A stretch of 8,858 bases of DNA from an uncultured Mycoplasmatota bacterium. GTDB taxonomy: Bacteria; Bacillota_I; Bacilli_A; RF39; UBA660. The stretch covers positions 1 through 8,858 of the forward strand of contig USDC01000022.1 of assembly GCA_900553435.1 (NCBI GenBank), in the 5' to 3' direction. Of this stretch, positions 5,064 to 8,858 are shown piece after piece. Made by a program: the position numbers and the translations under genes. Below the pieces are notes generated by a model. The model did not search any database, had not been told where the DNA came from, and was given only the letters and a program-made list of their open reading frames with translations. The number at the start of each line of letters is the position of its first letter. Positions within the stretch are counted from its first letter, which is position 1.

Positions 5064-6791
5064 ATGTCTAAAAAAGATGTATTTATAACTATATGGAAAT
5101 ATCTAGAAGGTAATAGAGTAAAAGCAGTTCTTTATTTAGTTTTAATGATTTTAGTTAATGCTGCATTTTTAGTTTACCCTTATTTTTGGGCTAATGCTTT
5201 AAATGCTTTAATAAGCAAAGATTTTGATTTGCTTTTGTTATATCTTGGTTGTTGGAGTGGTTTGTCTATTTTTAGTAGATTAGTTTTAGACTTACCTATA
5301 GATTTTTTGTATAAGAAGTTAGAAATTAATTTTATAAAGAAGTTTCAAACAGATTTATACAGTAAAACTTTAAATTTACCTGCGGTTGCTTATGAGAAGC
5401 TTGGAAATGGAGAAATAGTAAATAGAGTATTTAATGATCCAAAAACAGTTACTGATATTTTGGGAAGTTTTGTTGCTTTATTTTCTAAGTTTATTTGTAC
5501 AATTTTAATATTTATTTACATGATAAATATTTCTATTATTTTGGCAATTGAATTATTTATTTTTGGTTTGTATATATTTTTATTAAATAAATATTTTAAG
5601 CCTAAGATAAGAAAGATAGAGTCTGAGAGGAAAAAGTATGAGGATGAGTATTTAAAAATTACTACAGAATCATTTAATGGAATTAGAGAAATTAGGGCTT
5701 TAGGAATAAAAAATAAAATAAAAGATAAAATAAATAAAATTATTAATATTATGTATAAAAAGGATTATGAATGTGATAAGAAAGATACAATATATGGGCA
5801 CTTCTTATGGGAAGGATATTTTGTACTTGAATTTATAATGCTTATTAGTGGAGCAATTTTGTATTTTAAAAATATGATTCCTTTTGAAAGTTTTGTTTTA
5901 GTAGAATCATATGCTAATAAAGTGTTTATGGTAATTCAATTATATTCTGAGTTTGGAACGAAGTTTGAAAAGTTAAAAGTTGCTTTAAGTAGAATTGTAG
6001 AAGTATTAAATAATAAATTATATGATGATGTGAAATATGGTAATAAAAATATAAGTAATTTAAAGGGAAATATAGAGCTTAAAGATATTACATTTGGTTA
6101 TGATGAAAATGATATTTTAATAAGTGATTTAAACTTAAGTTTACCAACTAATAAGAAAATAGCTATAGTTGGAAAAAGTGGAATGGGAAAAAGTACTTTG
6201 TTTAATATGTTATTAAGATATTTTGATCCTATAAAGGGTAAAATAACTATTGATGGGGTAGATTTATTAAATTTAAGTGAAGAGTCTTTAAATAATATAA
6301 TTTCTATTATAAGACAAAATCCATTTATCTTTAATATGAGTATAAAAGAAAATTTTGAAATAGTTAAGCCTGATATAACAATAGATGAAATAAAAGCTTT
6401 ATGTAAAAAGGCTTATATTGATGAATATATTGATTCTTTAAAAGATGGATATGATACAATTATTGGAGAAGGTGGAGTAAATCTTTCAGGTGGGCAAAAG
6501 CAAAGACTGGCAATTGCAAGAGCTTTAGTTAAAGATTCAAAGATTATATTGTTTGATGAAGCCACTAGTGCTTTAGATAATTTAAGTCAATCTTATATAA
6601 AGCAAACAATTGATGATTTAAGTAAAAATCATACAGTTTTAATAATTGCACACAGACTTACAACTATAGAGGATGCAGATATGATTATAGTTATAGATAA
6701 TGGAAAAGTTCAAGGAATAGGAACTCATGAAGAATTGATGGAAAATAATAATTCTTATAAGAGTCTATATTCTAATGAAGTTTTGTTATAA
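5064..6791 (+). CDS. ABC exporter half-transporter (fused membrane and ATPase domains)
   Basis: At 575 residues this is the usual length for a half-size exporter that works as a dimer. The N-terminal 310 residues form the transmembrane domain, with hydrophobic helices near 20-42, 55-75, 132-155, 157-176, 250-267 and 273-295. An ATPase domain with every motif intact follows: Walker A GKSGMGKS (370-377), Q-loop Q418, signature LSGGQ (474-478), Walker B IILFDE with catalytic E499, D-loop SALD (502-505) and switch H530. Family knowledge says such pumps expel lipids, peptides or drugs across the cytoplasmic membrane; the substrate is not readable here. The antibiotic-responsive style of the leader favours drug export. 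The start at ATG 5064 uses AGGTGG (5051-5056), held inside the attenuator hairpin. The gene is alone in its transcription unit and ends at its own terminator, so a homodimer is likely, unlike the two-gene bmrCD arrangement. Confidence 0.93.
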   Translation: MSKKDVFITIWKYLEGNRVKAVLYLVLMILVNAAFLVYPYFWANALNALISKDFDLLLLYLGCWSGLSIFSRLVLDLPIDFLYKKLEINFIKKFQTDLYSKTLNLPAVAYEKLGNGEIVNRVFNDPKTVTDILGSFVALFSKFICTILIFIYMINISIILAIELFIFGLYIFLLNKYFKPKIRKIESERKKYEDEYLKITTESFNGIREIRALGIKNKIKDKINKIINIMYKKDYECDKKDTIYGHFLWEGYFVLEFIMLISGAILYFKNMIPFESFVLVESYANKVFMVIQLYSEFGTKFEKLKVALSRIVEVLNNKLYDDVKYGNKNISNLKGNIELKDITFGYDENDILISDLNLSLPTNKKIAIVGKSGMGKSTLFNMLLRYFDPIKGKITIDGVDLLNLSEESLNNIISIIRQNPFIFNMSIKENFEIVKPDITIDEIKALCKKAYIDEYIDSLKDGYDTIIGEGGVNLSGGQKQRLAIARALVKDSKIILFDEATSALDNLSQSYIKQTIDDLSKNHTVLIIAHRLTTIEDADMIIVIDNGKVQGIGTHEELMENNNSYKSLYSNEVLL

Positions 6792-6794
6792 TTT

Positions 6795-6820
6795 AAGAAG
6801 GCTTTTGGCTTTCTTTTATT
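6795..6820 (+). terminator. Intrinsic terminator of the ABC exporter gene
   Basis: AAGAAGGC (6795-6802) pairs with GCTTTCTT (6808-6815), with one G-U pair and a five-base loop, and runs into T6814-T6817 and ATT. It begins four bases after the transporter stop codon. Confidence 0.75.
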
Positions 6821-6864
6821 GTGTTAATTAATTTGTTTTTATATAATTAAATCAGGAGGAAATT

Positions 6865-7221
6865 ATGGAGAATGTTAGTGGTAAAGCAAAAGCTACAGAT
6901 TTTTTAAATAAAAAAGTTTTGGTAAAAATGGATAGAGAACTTGGTAGTAAACATCCTAAACACGGTTTTATTTATACTGTAAATTATGGATTTATTCCAA
7001 ACACTATAAGTGGAGATGGTGAAGAGCTTGATGCATATGTTTTAGGAGTTTTTGATCCTATTAGTGAGTTTGAAGGCATCGTTAAAGCAGTGATTCACCG
7101 TACTAATGATAATGATGATAAACTTGTAGTAATGTCAGAAGATGTTAATTATACTGATGAACAGATTAAGGCATTAACTGAGTTTCAAGAAAGATTTTTT
7201 GAATCAGTTATTTTAAGATAA
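6865..7221 (+). CDS. Short inorganic pyrophosphatase-like protein (family I related)
   Basis: The 118-residue product starts at ATG 6865, five bases after a perfect AGGAGG (6854-6859). It shows the family I soluble pyrophosphatase core: KVLVKMDRELGSKHPKHG, then VNYGFIPNT (39-47) and the metal-binding segment GDGEELDAYVLG (50-61). In the classical enzyme the segment is D-G-D-P-x-D; here it is D51-G-E53-E-L-D56, with the middle Asp replaced by Glu. The length is well below the roughly 170 residues or more of classical bacterial enzymes. I recall similar short proteins with GDGEE-x-DAY in Clostridia and lactobacilli, so this looks like a subfamily rather than a broken gene. The expected reaction is cytosolic hydrolysis of pyrophosphate to phosphate. 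Whether the short form keeps that activity is uncertain. It lies just upstream of gpsA, which has its own promoter-like element. Confidence 0.8.
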   Translation: MENVSGKAKATDFLNKKVLVKMDRELGSKHPKHGFIYTVNYGFIPNTISGDGEELDAYVLGVFDPISEFEGIVKAVIHRTNDNDDKLVVMSEDVNYTDEQIKALTEFQERFFESVILR

Positions 7222-7229
7222 GTGATATG

Positions 7230-7238
7230 TGTTATAAT
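7230..7238 (+). promoter_or_regulatory. Extended -10 promoter element for gpsA
   Basis: TGT-TATAAT is a consensus -10 with the TGn extension. It lies nine bases after the preceding stop codon and seven bases before the gpsA Shine-Dalgarno, so the 5' leader would be short (about 12 bases before ATG). No good -35 is visible, which an extended -10 can tolerate. Confidence 0.5.
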
Positions 7239-7256
7239 TAACATTGAGGTGAAAAT

Positions 7257-8231
7257 ATGAATGTAGCAATTATAGGATCTGGAGCTTATGGACTTGCTTT
7301 AGCTCTTATGATAAATAAGAATACAAAGAATATTAAAATGTGGACAAAGTTTGAAGAGGAAAAAAATATGCTTCAAACAAAAAGAGAAAATGAAAAGGTT
7401 TTAAAGGGAGTGAAAATTCCAGAAAATATTATTTTTACTACTGATTTAACTTCTGCAGTTACTGACGCAGAACTTGTTATTATCGCAGTTCCTACTGCGT
7501 TTGTAGATGGTGTAAGTAAAGAGTTAAAAGATATTTTAAAAAGTAATCAACATATTTGTATAGCCAGTAAAGGAATAGAACAAGATAGTTGTTTATTTGG
7601 TCAAGATATATTTTATAAATATAATGATAATAAGAATTTTGCAGTTATATCTGGGCCTTCTTTTGCGGTTGATATAGCTAGTATGTGTCCAATTGGTTTA
7701 AGTCTAGCTACTTTAAATGAAGATACTGAAAAAGTGGTTAGAGATGCTTTAGAAGGAGATTTATTAAAGTTAAGAACAACTACTGATATAATAGGGGTTG
7801 AGGTATGTGGGGCTATAAAAAATGTAATAGCAATTGCTTCTGGTATGTTAGATGGAATGGGGTATCCAGCATCTACTCAAGCTATGTTTATTACTGAGTC
7901 TTTACATGATATAAAGCATTTAATTCACGATTTAGGTGGAAGTAAAAAAACAATCTTGTCCTTTGCAGGATTTGGAGATCTTTTATTAACTGCGACATCA
8001 ATTAAAAGTAGAAATTATAGATTAGGTAAACTTATTGGATCGTCTGCTAGTAAAGAGGAAGTTGATGATTACATAAATAATACAACTATTGAAGGGTTAT
8101 ACACATTAAAATCAATTAAAAAATTATTAGAAGATAAAAAGTTAGAATTGCCTATTATAGATTTAATTTATAATATTATTTATAATGGTGAGTCTCCTAA
8201 TGCTTTAGTTAAATTTTTAATAGAAAAATAA
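7257..8231 (+). CDS. gpsA: NAD(P)+-dependent glycerol-3-phosphate dehydrogenase
   Basis: The 324 residues are close to the usual length for GpsA. It makes sn-glycerol-3-phosphate from dihydroxyacetone phosphate in the cytosol, feeding phospholipid and, in Gram-positives, teichoic acid synthesis. The N-terminal Rossmann motif is GSGAYG (7-12). Other family landmarks are VIIAVPTAF (74-82), ASKGIE with K105, SGPSFA (132-137), EVCGAIKNVIAIASGM with catalytic K188, AGFGDLLLTATSIKSRNYRLG (237-257) and EG at 279-280. All catalytic and binding residues I can check are present. It starts at ATG 7257, five bases after GAGGTG (7246-7251). It is followed by a terminator and not by the plsY or der genes that often sit near it. 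It converges on the ligase gene. Confidence 0.96.
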   Translation: MNVAIIGSGAYGLALALMINKNTKNIKMWTKFEEEKNMLQTKRENEKVLKGVKIPENIIFTTDLTSAVTDAELVIIAVPTAFVDGVSKELKDILKSNQHICIASKGIEQDSCLFGQDIFYKYNDNKNFAVISGPSFAVDIASMCPIGLSLATLNEDTEKVVRDALEGDLLKLRTTTDIIGVEVCGAIKNVIAIASGMLDGMGYPASTQAMFITESLHDIKHLIHDLGGSKKTILSFAGFGDLLLTATSIKSRNYRLGKLIGSSASKEEVDDYINNTTIEGLYTLKSIKKLLEDKKLELPIIDLIYNIIYNGESPNALVKFLIEK

Positions 8232-8258
8232 AGTTACTGTTTTTTTAGTAACTTTTTT
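8230..8258. terminator. Bidirectional terminator between gpsA and the ligase gene
   Basis: AAAGTTACT (8230-8238) and AGTAACTTT (8247-8255) form a perfect nine-base stem around a T-rich eight-base loop. A T-run follows at 8253-8258 on the plus strand, and the minus strand also continues into TTTATTTTT, so it can end both convergent transcripts. Confidence 0.8.
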
Positions 8259-8262
8259 CTTT

Positions 8263-8858
8263 TTATTTTAAAGTTTTATAGACTGCATGTCTTAGGGTAT
8301 TATTTTTTGTTTTTTCTGTATAAATTACACTACATTTTAATTTTGGTATTATATAAGTAATTTTCTTATTATTATAATCTTTTAAGGGAGATTTACTAAT
8401 TGTTTTTTGTTTTTTTATAGTTTCAAAATCTTTTATATTTTTGTTAATAGTTACTTTACCATTATAATAGTAATTGTTATTTATTTTACTTCCTAAAATT
8501 AATGTGTTCATATATCCTTTTTTGTTTTCTATGTAACCGCAAATATAAAAGTCTTCATCTTTTATGTTTTTAATTTTAATCCAATTTTCACTTCTTTTAT
8601 TGATTTCATATTTACTTTTTATGTTTTTAGCTACAATTCCTTCTAAGTTTAATTTTTTAATTTCATTAAATAATTTTATTCCATTTTTGAAAAAATATTT
8701 TGTTTTTATAAAGTTGGAATTATCTTTATATTTTTCTAAAATCTTTTTTCTTTCTAAAAGTGTTTTGTTAGTTAAATCTTTGTTTTCATAAAGTATATCA
8801 AAACATACAAATGTAACTGGATTATTTATACTTTCTTCATTAATTATATTTTTATTTT
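8263..8858 (-). CDS. ATP-dependent DNA ligase, C-terminal part (5' end beyond window)
   Basis: Reading the minus strand from the window edge gives 197 uninterrupted residues to a TAA at 8263-8265. Nucleotidyltransferase motifs appear in the right order: IIIa TFVCFDILYE (visible residues 15-24), IV LEGIVAKN (71-78) and V WIKIKN (92-97). An OB-fold domain follows, containing FYICGYIENKKGYMNTLILG (103-122), and the tail CSVIYTEKTKNNTLRHAVYK (175-194) is typical of the LigD/T7-like ligase C-terminus. The adenylated Lys motif (KxDG) and motif III lie outside the window. The enzyme seals DNA nicks using ATP. Bacteria normally replicate with NAD-dependent LigA, so this is probably an accessory repair ligase. 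An internal ATG at 8509-8511 is not the start, because the conserved motifs lie upstream of it. No Ku or primase gene is visible. Confidence 0.88.
   Translation of the reverse strand, partial: NKNIINEESINNPVTFVCFDILYENKDLTNKTLLERKKILEKYKDNSNFIKTKYFFKNGIKLFNEIKKLNLEGIVAKNIKSKYEINKRSENWIKIKNIKDEDFYICGYIENKKGYMNTLILGSKINNNYYYNGKVTINKNIKDFETIKKQKTISKSPLKDYNNKKITYIIPKLKCSVIYTEKTKNNTLRHAVYKTLK

Noticed and set aside
6819..6847. TTGTGT, 17 bases, TATAAT as a promoter for the pyrophosphatase gene
   Set aside because: The hexamers are good, but transcription would begin within the AGGAGG at 6854-6859 and weaken the ribosome site. I left it out as a feature, although it remains the best promoter candidate there.
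8564..8791. Hydrophobic 75-codon frame on the plus strand that looks like a membrane peptide
   Set aside because: It is the antisense of an AT-rich, Lys/Asn-rich stretch of the ligase gene, which carries motifs IIIa to V in order. The Phe/Leu-rich product is a base-composition effect.
1..8858. CRISPR array or insertion sequence
   Set aside because: No regularly spaced direct repeats and no DDE-type transposase are present; the only tandem repetition is the LysM coding repeats.

Overview
The window is a very AT-rich bacterial chromosome segment. Strong Shine-Dalgarno sites (AGGAGG, GAGGTG), sigma-A type promoters, short hairpin terminators, an amidase with five LysM repeats and a SleB-type wall hydrolase point to a low-GC, Gram-positive-lineage Bacillota or an anaerobic gut relative. 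The finer taxonomy cannot be settled from sequence alone. The tRNA-Trp has anticodon CCA, and UGA appears only as stop or outside genes, which fits the standard bacterial code.

Region 1 (1 to about 1770) is the end of an integrated mobile element. It holds the C-terminal coiled-coil tail of a large serine recombinase, then a GTG-initiated gene for an ApeA-like HEPN protein with the RNase motif R-x4-H. It ends in a candidate attachment site: a near-palindrome centred on a non-palindromic GG, at the exact point where a host LysM amidase gene resumes without its 5' half. The element appears to have entered the amidase gene and to carry an anti-phage (abortive infection) candidate next to its junction.

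Region 2 (1770-3333) is wall-hydrolase DNA. The amidase remnant with five LysM domains converges on a small SleB-like hydrolase gene, with a shared bidirectional terminator between them.

Region 3 (3384-4875) has a tRNA-Trp gene with a good promoter and terminator, an unrecognised phage-like protein of 148 aa, and a two-gene unit of a MazG-like NTP pyrophosphohydrolase and a GNAT acetyltransferase.

Region 4 (4876-6820) is an ABC exporter half-transporter behind an elaborate leader. The leader has a strong promoter, a 25-codon leader peptide with its own Shine-Dalgarno, and four segments that can pair 1:2, 2:3 or 3:4. Hairpin 3:4 buries the transporter's ribosome binding site. This looks like antibiotic-responsive ribosome-mediated attenuation. 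The R-K-R at leader codons 3-5 matches the known macrolide arrest pattern.

Region 5 (6854-8858) is housekeeping: a short family-I-like inorganic pyrophosphatase, gpsA (glycerol-3-phosphate dehydrogenase, phospholipid precursor supply), and on the opposite strand the C-terminal part of an ATP-dependent DNA ligase that runs off the window.
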